The position numbers and the translations under genes were made by a program. Below, in pieces: positions 52,521 to 62,431 of a DNA stretch of 64,000 nucleotides. Each line of letters starts with the position of its first letter. Position 1 is the first letter of the stretch. This DNA is from PALSA-660 sp963726435 (GTDB lineage: Bacteria > Actinomycetota > Coriobacteriia > Anaerosomatales > PALSA-660). The DNA is taken from assembly GCA_963726435.1 (NCBI GenBank), contig CAVSCJ010000007.1:62001-126000 (forward strand), read 5' to 3'. The notes under the pieces were generated by a model. It ran no database searches, had not been told where the DNA came from, and worked only from the letters and a program-made list of their open reading frames with translations.

Positions 52521-55500
52521 GTGTCCTTCGTCCACCTGCACACCCACTCCGAATACTCCCTGCTCGACGGTGCGGCCAAGATCGACCACCTTGTCGCACG
52601 CGCCAAGGAGCTCGAGATGCCGGCCTTGGCGCTCACCGACCACGGCAACATGTACGGGGCGATCGAGTTCTACCGGGCGGCCAACAAGGCCGGGGTCAAG
52701 CCCATCCTTGGATGCGAGACCTACTTCACGCTCGGGTCCAGACTCGCCCGCGATGGCAAGCCGGAGACCTATCACCTTCTCCTTCTAGCCAAGGATCTCG
52801 AGGGCTACCGCAACCTGATGGCCATCGTCTCGGACGCCTGGGTGGCGGGCTACTACTACCGTCCTCTGGTCGACGAGGAGCTCCTTCGCCACTACAGCCG
52901 GGGACTGATCGGTGCGAGCGCCTGCATGTCCGGCGTCATCAGCAAGTCGGTCGAGCACGGCGAGCTGGGTGAGGCGCGCAGGTGGGCCGAGACCTATGCC
53001 GGCATCTTCGGCGAGGGAGACTTCCTGATCGAGCTGCAGCAGCAGGGGATAGCGGCCGACAACGGCATGACCCAGACGCAGCTCAACGTGGAGCTCGCGG
53101 CGATAGCGCGCGAGAAGGGGCTCCCCCTGATCGGCACGAACGACATCCACTACGTGCGCCCCGAGGACGCGAAGACCCAGGACATGCTTCTGTGCATCGC
53201 CACGGGCAAGGTCCTCGATGACACGCAACGCATGCGCTTCTCGTGCGACCGCTTCTACATGCGCACGCCTGAGGAGATGGCGGAGGCGCTCGCGGAGTAC
53301 CCCGAAGCGATCTCCAATACAGTCGAAGTGGCGGAGAGGTGCAACGTCGAGCTCGAGTTCGGGAAGCTGATCCTGCCTGTCTTCGAGGTGCCCGAGCGCC
53401 TTGCCGGGATGAGCGAGCAGGAGTCGCTGGACGCCTACCTCGAGGAGCAGTGCCTCGCCGGGATGCGCGAGCGCTACGGGGACCCGATCCCGCCCGAGCC
53501 GCTCGAGCGCCTCTACTACGAGCTGGGCGTCATCAGGGACAAAGGGTTCGCCGGCTACTTCCTCGTGGTGCAGGACTTCATCGCATGGGCGAAAGCCAAC
53601 GACATCGGCGTGGGCCCCGGCCGCGGATCGGCCGCGGGTTCGATCATCTCCTACGCGCTGCGCATCACCGCGCTGGATCCGCTCGAACACGGGCTGTTGT
53701 TCGAACGCTTCCTCAACCCAGAGCGCACCGAGATGCCCGACATCGACATCGACTTCGACGACGAGCGCCGCGGCGAGGTCATCGACTACGTGCGCGCCAA
53801 GTACGGCGAGGACAAGGTCGCCCAGATCATCACCTTCTCCACGATGAAGGCGCGTGCGGCCGTGCGCGACGCGGGACGGATACTCGGCTACCCGTACGGC
53901 GTGCCGGACAAGGTCTCGAAGATGATCCAGGAAGGTCCGGAGGCGACGATAGAGGCGTCGCTGAAGATGAACCCGGACCTGCGGCGCGCCTACGATACCG
54001 ACGCCGACACGAAGCGGATCGTCGACGCGGCCCTCGCACTCGAGGGGTTCGTGCGCAGCGAGAGCGTCCACGCGGCCGGCGTCGTGATATGCCGCGACCC
54101 GCTGTACCTGCACACCCCGCTCAAGCGAGACACGAAGGGCGAGGCGATCGTCACCCAATACGAGGGGAAGCTGGTCGCAGATCTAGGTCTGCTCAAGATG
54201 GACTTCCTGGGCCTGCGCACGCTGACGGTCATAGCGAAGGCGCTCGCGGCGATCCGCGAGAACCACGGCGTCGACATCGACATCGACGCGATCCCGATGG
54301 ACGACAAGAAGACCTACGCGCTTCTTCGGAGGGGCGACGTCGACGGTGTGTTCCAAGTGGAGTCCGGCGGGATGCGCCAGCTGCTCAAGGACCTCAAGCC
54401 GACGCAGTTCTCCGACGTGGCGGTCCTGGTCGCGCTGTACCGCCCGGGCCCCCTGCAGTCGGGCATGGTCAAGGACTTCGTCGAGCGGAAGCACGGTCGT
54501 CAGGAGATCGTCTACTACGACGACCGCATCAAGCACATCCTGGAGGAGACGCACGGCACGCTGGTCTACCAGGAGCAGGTCATGCTCATCTCGATGGACA
54601 TGGCCGGGTTCACCGCCGCCAAGGCGGACAAGCTGCGCGCCGCCATGGGCAAGAAGAAGCACGAGGAGATGGCGAAGTGGCGCGTCGACTTCGTGAACGG
54701 AGCGGTCGCCAACGGCTACGACCGGAGACTCGCCACCCAAGTCTACGATGACATCGAGAAGTTCGCCGGCTACGGGTTCAACAAGAGCCACTCCGCGGCC
54801 TACGGGCTCATCTCGTACCAGACGGCCTACCTGAAGGCGCACTACCCGCAGGAGTTCATGGCCGCGGTGCTGTCCAGCCACTCGGGCAAAACGGAGAACA
54901 TCGTGAAGTACGTCGCGGCCGCCAAGAGGGGCGGCATCGCCGTGCTCTCTCCGGACGTCAACTCGTCGGGGGCGGACTTCACCGCGGTACCGGAGGGCAT
55001 CCGCTTCGGGCTCGCGGGAGTGCGCAACGTGGGCGAGGGCGTTGTCGCTGCCATCGTGGAGCAGCGCCGTGCCGGTGGTCCCTACACCTCACTTCACGAC
55101 TTCTGCCTCCGCGTCGACCCGAAGGTGCTCAACAAGCGGACGATCGAGTCGCTCGTCAAGGCCGGTGCCTTCGATTCGACCGGATACACACGCAAGCACC
55201 TGATGCGACTGATCGATGACGCCGTCGACCTGGCGACGAAGCGCGCGAAGGACAGGGACAGCGGCCAGATCAACCTGTTCGACCTCGACGGCGCTTCAGA
55301 GAACGGGTTCGAGCAAGCGGTGCCCCCTCCTCAGGGCGGCGAGTGGGAGAAGGCTATGAAGCTCGCCTTCGAGAAGGAAGCGCTCGGGATGTATGTCTCC
55401 GACCACCCGCTCCGCGCGATCGCGCCAGCGATAGAGGCGGCCCGTACGATCTCGCTCGGGGACGACGATGCGCTCACAGACGGCCGGGTCGGCTGGGTCG

Positions 55501-55994
55501 CGGGGATCCTCACCTCGGTGACCCGAGTCCTGACTCGCAACGGCAAGCAGATGATCGACTTCCTGATCGAGGACCTCGACGGGTTCCGCGAGGGCAGGTT
55601 GTTCGGCAACGTCTACACGAGGTTCGAGCCGCTGTTCGTCGAGGACGCGGTGCTCAAGGTCCGAGTGAAGGTCGAGGCCACGGACCGGGGTACGAAGCTG
55701 CAGGTCATCGACGTGATGCCGTTGGCCGGCGACGGCGACTTCTCCAGGCCTCCGGGGATGCTCGTGATCCATGACCAGGGGGGACGCTTCAACGACCCGT
55801 CGGTCCTGGACTGGTTCAAAGAGCTGGTCCCGCGCTACCCCGGACCCGACAGCGTCCAAGTCGAGGTGGCGGGTGCGGGCGGGACGAAGACCTACCGCCT
55901 GCCACAGGATGTCTACAGCGTGGACAAGACGTCGCGTCAGCTCCACGCGGAGTTGCGGGAGGTGTTCGGGACAGACGCGGTGCACGAACGGTAA
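52521..55994 (+). CDS. dnaE: DNA polymerase III alpha subunit
   Basis: 1157 residues from a GTG. The PHP domain HLHTHSEYSLLDGAAKIDHLV and GCETYFTLGSRLA start the protein. GVGPGRGSAAGSIISYALRIT and PDIDIDFDDERRGEVIDYV carry the polymerase catalytic aspartates. HSAAYGLISYQTAYLKAHYPQEFMAAVLSS and the OB fold follow. It is the replicative polymerase. Confidence 0.97.
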   Translation: MSFVHLHTHSEYSLLDGAAKIDHLVARAKELEMPALALTDHGNMYGAIEFYRAANKAGVKPILGCETYFTLGSRLARDGKPETYHLLLLAKDLEGYRNLMAIVSDAWVAGYYYRPLVDEELLRHYSRGLIGASACMSGVISKSVEHGELGEARRWAETYAGIFGEGDFLIELQQQGIAADNGMTQTQLNVELAAIAREKGLPLIGTNDIHYVRPEDAKTQDMLLCIATGKVLDDTQRMRFSCDRFYMRTPEEMAEALAEYPEAISNTVEVAERCNVELEFGKLILPVFEVPERLAGMSEQESLDAYLEEQCLAGMRERYGDPIPPEPLERLYYELGVIRDKGFAGYFLVVQDFIAWAKANDIGVGPGRGSAAGSIISYALRITALDPLEHGLLFERFLNPERTEMPDIDIDFDDERRGEVIDYVRAKYGEDKVAQIITFSTMKARAAVRDAGRILGYPYGVPDKVSKMIQEGPEATIEASLKMNPDLRRAYDTDADTKRIVDAALALEGFVRSESVHAAGVVICRDPLYLHTPLKRDTKGEAIVTQYEGKLVADLGLLKMDFLGLRTLTVIAKALAAIRENHGVDIDIDAIPMDDKKTYALLRRGDVDGVFQVESGGMRQLLKDLKPTQFSDVAVLVALYRPGPLQSGMVKDFVERKHGRQEIVYYDDRIKHILEETHGTLVYQEQVMLISMDMAGFTAAKADKLRAAMGKKKHEEMAKWRVDFVNGAVANGYDRRLATQVYDDIEKFAGYGFNKSHSAAYGLISYQTAYLKAHYPQEFMAAVLSSHSGKTENIVKYVAAAKRGGIAVLSPDVNSSGADFTAVPEGIRFGLAGVRNVGEGVVAAIVEQRRAGGPYTSLHDFCLRVDPKVLNKRTIESLVKAGAFDSTGYTRKHLMRLIDDAVDLATKRAKDRDSGQINLFDLDGASENGFEQAVPPPQGGEWEKAMKLAFEKEALGMYVSDHPLRAIAPAIEAARTISLGDDDALTDGRVGWVAGILTSVTRVLTRNGKQMIDFLIEDLDGFREGRLFGNVYTRFEPLFVEDAVLKVRVKVEATDRGTKLQVIDVMPLAGDGDFSRPPGMLVIHDQGGRFNDPSVLDWFKELVPRYPGPDSVQVEVAGAGGTKTYRLPQDVYSVDKTSRQLHAELREVFGTDAVHER

Positions 55995-56023
55995 GGGGAT
56001 TGCATCCGCCGGCCGGAGATGGT

Positions 56024-56057
56024 ACTTTATCGCAACAGTACTCTATTGTGATAAAGT
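56024..56057 (+). promoter_or_regulatory. AT-rich palindrome upstream of the his operon
   Basis: ACTTTATCGCAA (56024-56035) faces TTGTGATAAAGT (56046-56057), a 12-bp dyad with one mismatch and a 10-bp spacer. It is strikingly AT-rich for this genome and lies 33 bases before hisZ. It is a candidate operator, possibly for the YerC-type protein. Confidence 0.6.
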
Positions 56058-56090
56058 GACCTCCCCGGACACGAAAGGGACCGCAGCACC

Positions 56091-57330
56091 ATGAGACCCG
56101 TGACACCGCGAGGTTTTCGAGACGTCCTGTTCGAGGAGGCCGCCGAACGGCGCGCCGTGGTGGGCGCGGCGTCGTCGGTGTTCGCGTCATACGGATTCCG
56201 CTTCGTGGAGACGCCGGCGCTCGAGGAGTACCGCACCTTGGAGGCGGGCGCCGGAGCGTCTCTGGAGGGCACGGCGTTCAGGATGGTCGACCTGGACGGC
56301 TCCCTGCTGGCGCTTCGGCCGGAGATGACCCTGCCTATCGCCAGGTTGGCCGCCTCCAGGCTCGCGGGCGAGCCGGGACCGCACCGGCTCTGCTACGCCG
56401 CGGATGTGTACCGCGAGCAGATATCCCTCCGCGGAGAGGCACGGCAGTTCACTCAGATAGGCGTGGAGTTGCTCGGCGCAGACGGTCCCGCCTCGGACGC
56501 CGAGGTGATCTGCGTTCTTGTGGACGTGCTCGCTTGCGTCGGACTGAGGGAGTTCACCGTCGGCATAGGCACCGTCGCGGTCCTTCGCGCCCTGATCGAC
56601 GAGGCCGGTGCAGGCGAACAGTGGTCGGCAGGGCTGCTCGCAGCCGCGCATGCACGCAACCTCGTGACGTTCGACCGGCTGACTTCGGACGTTGCCGTCG
56701 CGCCTGAGGTCGGCGAGGCGTTGAGGCGAGTGGTCCGCATCGGCGGCGGGCGTGAGGCGATCGGCGAGTGCCGGCGGGTTGCCGACGCGGTGGGTTGCGC
56801 GGGGTCACTCGACGCTCTCGAATCCGCTTGGGGACTGGTGGAGGCTGCGGGCGCATCCGATCGCGTGCGGGTCGATTTCGGCATCCTGCGCTCCTTCGAC
56901 TACTACACGGGCCTGATCGTCGAGGTCTACGCGCCCGGCCTTGGCCTGGCCCTCGGCGGAGGAGGTCGCTACGACGACGTTCTCGGCGCCTTCGGCGCGC
57001 CGATGCCGGCCGCGGGCTTCGCGCTCTCGCTCGAACGAGTGATGATCGCGCTCGTCGGCCCAGGGCGTCTCCATACCGGTGCACGGGGTCGATGTCGTCG
57101 TCGGCGGCGATCCGGTCGAGGTCGCGCGCGCGGGCGCGGCCATGCGCGCGGCCGGGTGGTCCGTCAGGATGAGCCTGACCCGCGACGAAGCGGACCTGGC
57201 CGCCGAGGCCGCTGCGTCCGGTGCCGGGTGGCGCCTGCTCGCCGGCGACGGTCAAGCGGTGCGCGCCGACGGGCGGACGCTCGCACTGGACCCCGTCCCA
57301 GCTCCGCCGGCGGAAGGGCGCGCGCGATGA
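56091..57330 (+). CDS. hisZ: ATP phosphoribosyltransferase regulatory subunit (one frame break)
   Basis: TPRGFRDVLFEEAAERRAVVGAASSVFASYGFRFVETPALEEY and LRPEMTLPIARLAASRLAG are HisRS-like core motifs without the catalytic set, typical of HisZ. After ALVG an extra C near 57060 breaks the frame. Removing it gives QGVSIPVHGVDVVVGGDPVEVARAGAAMRAAGW to a TGA at 57330, about 412 residues. HisZ activates the short HisG encoded next. Confidence 0.9.
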
Positions 57331-57986
57331 CGCCCGAGCGCCTGCGCATGGCCATCCCCAAGGGAGCGCTCTTCGAAGGCTCTCTTCGCGTGCTCCGCGC
57401 CGCCGGGATCGAGATCGGCGCGCTCGCTGACCCGGGCCGGCTGCTGATCGTCGACACCGACGAGATCCGCTTCATCATCGGGAAGCCGACGGACATACCG
57501 GCGTACGTGGCCTACGGCGCTGCCGACGTGGCGATAGCAGGCGCCGACGTTCTCGCCGAGGCGGCCCTGGACGTGGTCGAGATGGTGGACCTGCGTTTCG
57601 GCGCGTGCCGGTTCGTCGTCGCCGAACGCGAGGATGCCGGCGACCAGATCGCCGATTCCTACAGGCGGCTCGGTGTCATCCGTGTCGCGACCAAGTACCC
57701 GCGCATAACGGAGGCGTACTTCGCCGATCGTGGCGTGCAGGTCGAGATAGTGAAGCTGCATGGCAACATCGAGCTGGCGCCGCTGATAGGCCTTGCCGAC
57801 CAGGTCGTGGACATCACCGCGACGGGAACGACGCTTCGCGACAACCGGTTGAGGGTTGTCGACGAGGTACTGTCTTCGAGCGCCCGTTTCGTGGCGAATC
57901 CGGTGTCCGTGAGGATCGACTCGCTGCGAGTGACCGACTTGGCCGAGCGGCTCGCTCGCGCTGCAGGAGAGGTGGAGAAGCCATGA
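57327..57986 (+). CDS. hisG: ATP phosphoribosyltransferase, short form
   Basis: 219 residues. RLRMAIPKGALFEGSLRVLRAAGIEIG, the periplasmic-binding-like RFIIGKPTDIPAYVAYGAADVAIAGADVL and DITATGTTLRDNRLRVVDEVLSSSARFVAN are HisG. It lacks the C-terminal regulatory domain, so it needs HisZ. It overlaps hisZ by four bases. Confidence 0.95.
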   Translation: MTPERLRMAIPKGALFEGSLRVLRAAGIEIGALADPGRLLIVDTDEIRFIIGKPTDIPAYVAYGAADVAIAGADVLAEAALDVVEMVDLRFGACRFVVAEREDAGDQIADSYRRLGVIRVATKYPRITEAYFADRGVQVEIVKLHGNIELAPLIGLADQVVDITATGTTLRDNRLRVVDEVLSSSARFVANPVSVRIDSLRVTDLAERLARAAGEVEKP

Positions 57987-59302
57987 TCATGCGCCGCATC
58001 GAGATCGAGGGCGAGGACGAGCTCGGAAGCGAACTGCTCGCACGCAGCGGAGGAGTCGACCCCGAGATCCTGTCCGTCGCGTCGCGCATCGTCGAGGACG
58101 TGCGTCTGCGCGGGGACGAGGCGCTCCGCGACTACACGATGCAGTTCGATCGTGCGGACGTCCCCGCGCTGCGTGTCACCACCGCCGAGATCGAATCCGC
58201 GGTCGCGTCCGTCCCCGAGGAGTTCCGCGACGCGATCGCCATCGCCGCCGCGTCCATCGAGGAGTTCCACGAGCGCCAAGTGCCCCGGTCGAGCTTCTCG
58301 ACGCGCGAGGGCGGCGTCCTCGTCGGCCAGAAGGTCACGCCGATCAGGCGGGTGGGCATCTACGTGCCCGGCGGGCGCGCCTGCTACCCCTCGAGCGTGC
58401 TCATGAACGCGATCCCGGCCGTCGTCGCGGGCGTCGACGAGATCGCGATGGTCGTCCCGCCGCGCGAGGACGGCACCGTCGACCCCTACACGCTCGCGGC
58501 CGCTGCCGAGGCGGGCGTCTCCGAGATCTACAAGGTGGGAGGCGCCCAGGCGATCGCCGCGCTCGCGTACGGCACCGCCTCCATTCCCAAGGTCGACAAG
58601 ATCACGGGTCCCGGCAACGCGTACGTCACTGCCGCGAAGAAGCTCGTTCTGGGGCAGGTGGGCATCGACATGCTCGCGGGCCCCTCGGAAGTGCTCGTGC
58701 TCGCCGACGAGACGGCCGAGCCGTCCTTCATCGCGATCGACCTGATGGCGCAGGCGGAGCACGACCCTCGCGCCTCGGCGTTCCTGGTCACCACCGACCC
58801 GACCCTACCCGACGAGGTCGAGGAGGCGCTCGAGGTCCTTCTGGAGGACGCCCCGCGCGCGGACATCATCCGGCGCAGTCTTCGGGACAACGGCCTCATC
58901 ATCGTGGTACCGGACGTCCGCGTGGCGCTCGACGTAGCCAACGCCATCGCGCCCGAGCACCTCGAGGTCCAGATGAGCGACCCGCTCGAGCTACTCGGCT
59001 CGATCCGCAACGCGGGAGCGATCTTCCTGGGGCCGTGGACGCCGGAGTCGGTCGGAGACTACGTCGCGGGGCCGAACCACGTCCTTCCCACCGGCGGGAC
59101 CTCGCGCTTCTCGAGCCCGCTGTCGGTCGATGACTTCGTTCGGAAGTCGTCCGTCATCTCCTATTCGCGGGAGGCGTTGGAGGCGGACGGCGCCACCGTG
59201 ATGACGATCGCGATGGCCGAGGGCCTGGCGGCCCATGCCGATGCGGTGGCGCTACGTCTCGGGATCTCGGCTGAGGACGTCGTCGACTGTGAGGGCCGCT
59301 GA
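57983..59302 (+). CDS. hisD: Histidinol dehydrogenase
   Basis: 439 residues. RRVGIYVPGGRACYPSSVLMNAIPAVVAGVDEIAMVVPP, YKVGGAQAIAALAYGTASIPKVDKITGPGNAYVTAAKK and LMAQAEHDPRA are the HisD motifs, including the Zn-binding His and Asp. It oxidises histidinol to histidine. It overlaps hisG by four bases. Confidence 0.96.
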   Translation: MIMRRIEIEGEDELGSELLARSGGVDPEILSVASRIVEDVRLRGDEALRDYTMQFDRADVPALRVTTAEIESAVASVPEEFRDAIAIAAASIEEFHERQVPRSSFSTREGGVLVGQKVTPIRRVGIYVPGGRACYPSSVLMNAIPAVVAGVDEIAMVVPPREDGTVDPYTLAAAAEAGVSEIYKVGGAQAIAALAYGTASIPKVDKITGPGNAYVTAAKKLVLGQVGIDMLAGPSEVLVLADETAEPSFIAIDLMAQAEHDPRASAFLVTTDPTLPDEVEEALEVLLEDAPRADIIRRSLRDNGLIIVVPDVRVALDVANAIAPEHLEVQMSDPLELLGSIRNAGAIFLGPWTPESVGDYVAGPNHVLPTGGTSRFSSPLSVDDFVRKSSVISYSREALEADGATVMTIAMAEGLAAHADAVALRLGISAEDVVDCEGR

Positions 59303-59303
59303 C

Positions 59304-60479
59304 ATGGGCCGCCTTCGTCCGCCGCGCCCGGAGCTCGCCGATCTCATCCCGTACGAGGCCAAGGAACCCCGTGTCGAGACGAACCTCTCGGCAAACGAGA
59401 ACCCTGTGAACCTGCCGCACGAGGTGATCGCATCGATCGCCGAGAGGCTGCCGGAGTTCCCGTTCAACCGCTACCCCGATCCGATGTCGGGGTCGCTCAG
59501 GGCCGAGATCGCGGAGGCCAACGGCCTGGAGCCCGCCAACGTGCTCGTGGGCAACGGGGGAGACGAGCTGATCTTCGACCTTGTGCTCGCGTGGGGCGGT
59601 CCCGGACGCAAACTGATGAACTTCCCTCCGACGTTCGCCATGTACGCGCTCGACGCGCGAATGACCGGTACCGAGCTCGTCGAGATCCCGCGGCGGGGCA
59701 AGGACTTCGCGGTGGATGAGAAGGCGGTGTTCTCGCGCCTGAAGCAAGGCGACGTCGACATTGTGATGATCGCGCATCCCAACAATCCGACGGGCAACCT
59801 GCAGCCCGAGACGTTCCTGATCGACCTGCTCGACGCCACGGACGCGCTCGTGCTGGTGGACGAGGCCTACTTCGAGTTCTCGCGCCACACGATGCGGCCG
59901 CACATGGCCCGTCACCCGAACCTCGTCGTCCTTCGCACGTTCTCGAAGGCGTTCTCGCTCGCGGGTCTGCGCGTCGGCTACCTGCTCGCTTCCGAGGAAG
60001 TGGTCAAGGAGTTGTCCAAGGTGCGCCAACCCTACTCGGTCGACCGGTTCAGCCAGTGGGTCGCGGGAATGGCATTCCGGGAGCGCGTGGTCTTCGAGAG
60101 CCAGATCCAGGAACTGCTTCGGCAGCGCGACGTCGTGGAGCACGGTCTCGGTCAGCTGCCCGGCGTGAAGGCCTTCGGGAGCGAGGCGAACTTCGTGCTG
60201 TTCCGAGTCGAAAGGGCGGGAGCCGTTTGGCGCGACCTGCTGCACTCCTACGGTGTGCTCGTGCGGGACCTGTCGCGCGAGCCGGGCCTTGAGGACTGCC
60301 TGCGCGTGACCGTCGGGTCCATGGAGGAGAACAGGCGGTTCCTGGCCGCGATGGGCGAGCTGATGTCGGCGCGACGGGAGAGCGACATGTTCGGGACCAC
60401 AGGCGCCAACGGAAGCACTGCCGACAGAGCTGCGGCCGACCGCGGCCGCGCGCCTAAGAAGAAGGGCCGCAAGCCATGA
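59304..60479 (+). CDS. hisC: Histidinol-phosphate aminotransferase
   Basis: 391 residues. NLSANENPVNLPHEVIASIAERL, NRYPDPMSGSLRAEIA, VDEAYFEFSR and RTFSKAFSLAGLRVGYLLAS (PLP-Lys) are HisC. The C-terminal tail (SARRESDMFGTTGANGS to PKKKGRKP) is a Lys-rich extension not usual in the family. The overlap with hisB is four bases. Confidence 0.95.
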   Translation: MGRLRPPRPELADLIPYEAKEPRVETNLSANENPVNLPHEVIASIAERLPEFPFNRYPDPMSGSLRAEIAEANGLEPANVLVGNGGDELIFDLVLAWGGPGRKLMNFPPTFAMYALDARMTGTELVEIPRRGKDFAVDEKAVFSRLKQGDVDIVMIAHPNNPTGNLQPETFLIDLLDATDALVLVDEAYFEFSRHTMRPHMARHPNLVVLRTFSKAFSLAGLRVGYLLASEEVVKELSKVRQPYSVDRFSQWVAGMAFRERVVFESQIQELLRQRDVVEHGLGQLPGVKAFGSEANFVLFRVERAGAVWRDLLHSYGVLVRDLSREPGLEDCLRVTVGSMEENRRFLAAMGELMSARRESDMFGTTGANGSTADRAAADRGRAPKKKGRKP

Positions 60480-61063
60480 CACGCAGCGCGCGCATCGAGC
60501 GGACCACGGGAGAGACCGCGGTGGTCGTCGTGCTCGACCTGGACGGGACCGGAAGCACGAAGATCGCCACGGGCGTGCCCTTCTTCGACCACATGCTGGA
60601 TGCCCTCGGGCGCCACGCCCTGCTCGACCTGACGGTCGACGCCAAGGGCGACCTCGAGGTCGATGCGCATCACACGGTGGAGGACGTCGGCATCTGCATG
60701 GGTCGCGCGATCTCCGACGCCCTGGCGGACCGGGCCGGCATCCGCCGATTCGGGTCCGCCGCGGTTCCGCTGGACGAGGCGCTCGTGCTGGCCGCCGTGG
60801 ACATCTCCGGCCGCGGCTCCCTCACATGGGAGGTAGAAGTCCCCATCGAGTTGATCGGTACCTTCGACACCACGCTGGCACGCGAGTTCGTGAGCGCGCT
60901 CGCAACCAACGCGGGCATGACCGTCCACGTGCACGAGGTCGCGGGCGAGAACGCGCACCACATCATCGAGTCCGCGTTCAAGGCGCTCGCGCGAGCGTTG
61001 CGCGAGGCGGTCGAGTTGGATCCGCGGGTGACAGGCGTGCCCTCGACAAAGGGAGTCCTGTGA
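60476..61063 (+). CDS. hisB: Imidazoleglycerol-phosphate dehydratase
   Basis: 195 residues. TGVPFFDHMLDALGRHALLDLTV, HHTVEDVGICMGRAISDAL and ENAHHIIESAFKALARALREAV hold the Mn-binding histidines. It is monofunctional, with no phosphatase domain, so the histidinol phosphatase is elsewhere. It overlaps hisH by four bases. Confidence 0.96.
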   Translation: MTRSARIERTTGETAVVVVLDLDGTGSTKIATGVPFFDHMLDALGRHALLDLTVDAKGDLEVDAHHTVEDVGICMGRAISDALADRAGIRRFGSAAVPLDEALVLAAVDISGRGSLTWEVEVPIELIGTFDTTLAREFVSALATNAGMTVHVHEVAGENAHHIIESAFKALARALREAVELDPRVTGVPSTKGVL

Positions 61064-61698
61064 CCGACGCGTCGTCACCGGCGATCGCTATCGTCGACTA
61101 CCGCATGGGCAATCTCCGCAGCGTGGAGAAGGGTTTCTCCGCGGCCGGAGTACCCGGGGTGGTCGTCACGGGCGAGCCGTCAGTTGTCGCCCGCGCGCGC
61201 GGCATCGTGCTGCCGGGCGTCGGAGCGTTCCGCGATGCCGCCGCGAACCTGGCCTCCTCCGGCATGCGCGAGGTCCTGCTCGAACGGGTCGCCGCGGGCG
61301 TGCCGCTGCTCGGCATCTGTCTCGGGATGCAGTTGCTCGCGACCGTGGGGCTCGAGGACGGCGAGTGGGCCGGGCTCGACCTCGTGCCGGGCGACTGCGA
61401 GCGGCTCCCGGGCGGGGTCAAGATCCCGCACATGGGCTGGAACACGGTCGACTACGGGCGCCCGAGCGCCCTGTTCGAGGGCATCGACGAGGGCAGCGCG
61501 TTCTACTTCGTGCACAGCTACCATCTGGTGCCCTCGGATGCGTCGGCGGTGATCGGGAGCACCGTCTACGGCGTCCCGTTCGCCGCGGCAGTGCAGTCCG
61601 GCTCGGTCTACGGTCTTCAGTTCCACCCCGAGAAGTCCTCGGAGACCGGCCTTGCTCTGCTCGGCAACTTCGCGGTGATCGTCGAGGAGGCGTCCTAG
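61060..61698 (+). CDS. hisH: Imidazole glycerol phosphate synthase glutaminase subunit
   Basis: 212 residues from a GTG. IAIVDYRMGNLRSVEKGF, the nucleophile motif PLLGICLGMQLLA and the triad end YGLQFHPEKSSETGLALLGNF are class I glutamine amidotransferase. It feeds ammonia to HisF. Confidence 0.95.
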   Translation: MTDASSPAIAIVDYRMGNLRSVEKGFSAAGVPGVVVTGEPSVVARARGIVLPGVGAFRDAAANLASSGMREVLLERVAAGVPLLGICLGMQLLATVGLEDGEWAGLDLVPGDCERLPGGVKIPHMGWNTVDYGRPSALFEGIDEGSAFYFVHSYHLVPSDASAVIGSTVYGVPFAAAVQSGSVYGLQFHPEKSSETGLALLGNFAVIVEEAS

Positions 61699-61701
61699 AC
61701 G

Positions 61702-62427
61702 ATGCAGGTCATCCCAGCCATCGACATCCTGGGCGGGCGCGTCGTGCGCCTGCGGCAAGGCAGCTTCGACGAGGTCACCGTGTACAATGCCGACCCGCTC
61801 GACCAGGCGAGACGCTGGATCGACGCGGGCGCGGAGATCCTTCACGTGGTGGATCTCGACGGTGCGGTCACGGGCGATCCGACGAACATCGCCACGGTCG
61901 AGGCGATCGCCCGGGCGGTCGACGTTCCAGTGCAGGTCGGAGGCGGCATCCGCAGTCTGGAGACTCTCGAGCGCCTCTACCAGGCCGGGGTCGCGCGTGC
62001 GGTCCTCGGCACAGCGCTCGTGACCGACCCCGGCCTCGTCGAGGCCGCTGTCGGGCGCTTCCCGGGCATAGTCGCGGGCGTCGACGCGCGCGACGGGCTG
62101 GTGGCTATCGAAGGCTGGAGGCAGGGGACGGTCCGCACTGTGGCAGAGATGATCGCTGAACTCGCGGACCTGGGGATACGCCGTCTCGTCTACACCGACA
62201 TCTCGGTCGACGGCACGCAAGAGGGGCCCAACCTGGCCGCATACCGCTCCCTCGTGGTACCGGAGGGCGTCGCTGTGATCGCCTCCGGGGGCGTCTCGAC
62301 CCTGGACGACATCGTGGCCCTGGCGCAGATCCCCGGCATCGAAGGCGCGATCGCGGGCCGAGCCCTGTACGAGGGCACCTTGGACCTCGCCGAGGCTATA
62401 GTCGCCGGGCGGACTCCGGCGGCATGA
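61702..62427 (+). CDS. hisA: ProFAR isomerase HisA
   Basis: 241 residues. VIPAIDILGGRVVRLRQGSFDEVTVYNADPLDQARRW, VQVGGGIRSLETLERLYQAGVARAVLGTALV and YTDISVDGTQEGPNLAAY are the HisA barrel. It isomerises ProFAR in histidine synthesis. The ATG starts four bases after the hisH stop. Confidence 0.95.
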   Translation: MQVIPAIDILGGRVVRLRQGSFDEVTVYNADPLDQARRWIDAGAEILHVVDLDGAVTGDPTNIATVEAIARAVDVPVQVGGGIRSLETLERLYQAGVARAVLGTALVTDPGLVEAAVGRFPGIVAGVDARDGLVAIEGWRQGTVRTVAEMIAELADLGIRRLVYTDISVDGTQEGPNLAAYRSLVVPEGVAVIASGGVSTLDDIVALAQIPGIEGAIAGRALYEGTLDLAEAIVAGRTPAA

Positions 62428-62431
62428 TCCC

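Noticed and set aside
56091..57986. A hisZ-hisG fusion
   Set aside because: The joining segment is Arg-rich out-of-frame sequence; removing one base restores separate genes.
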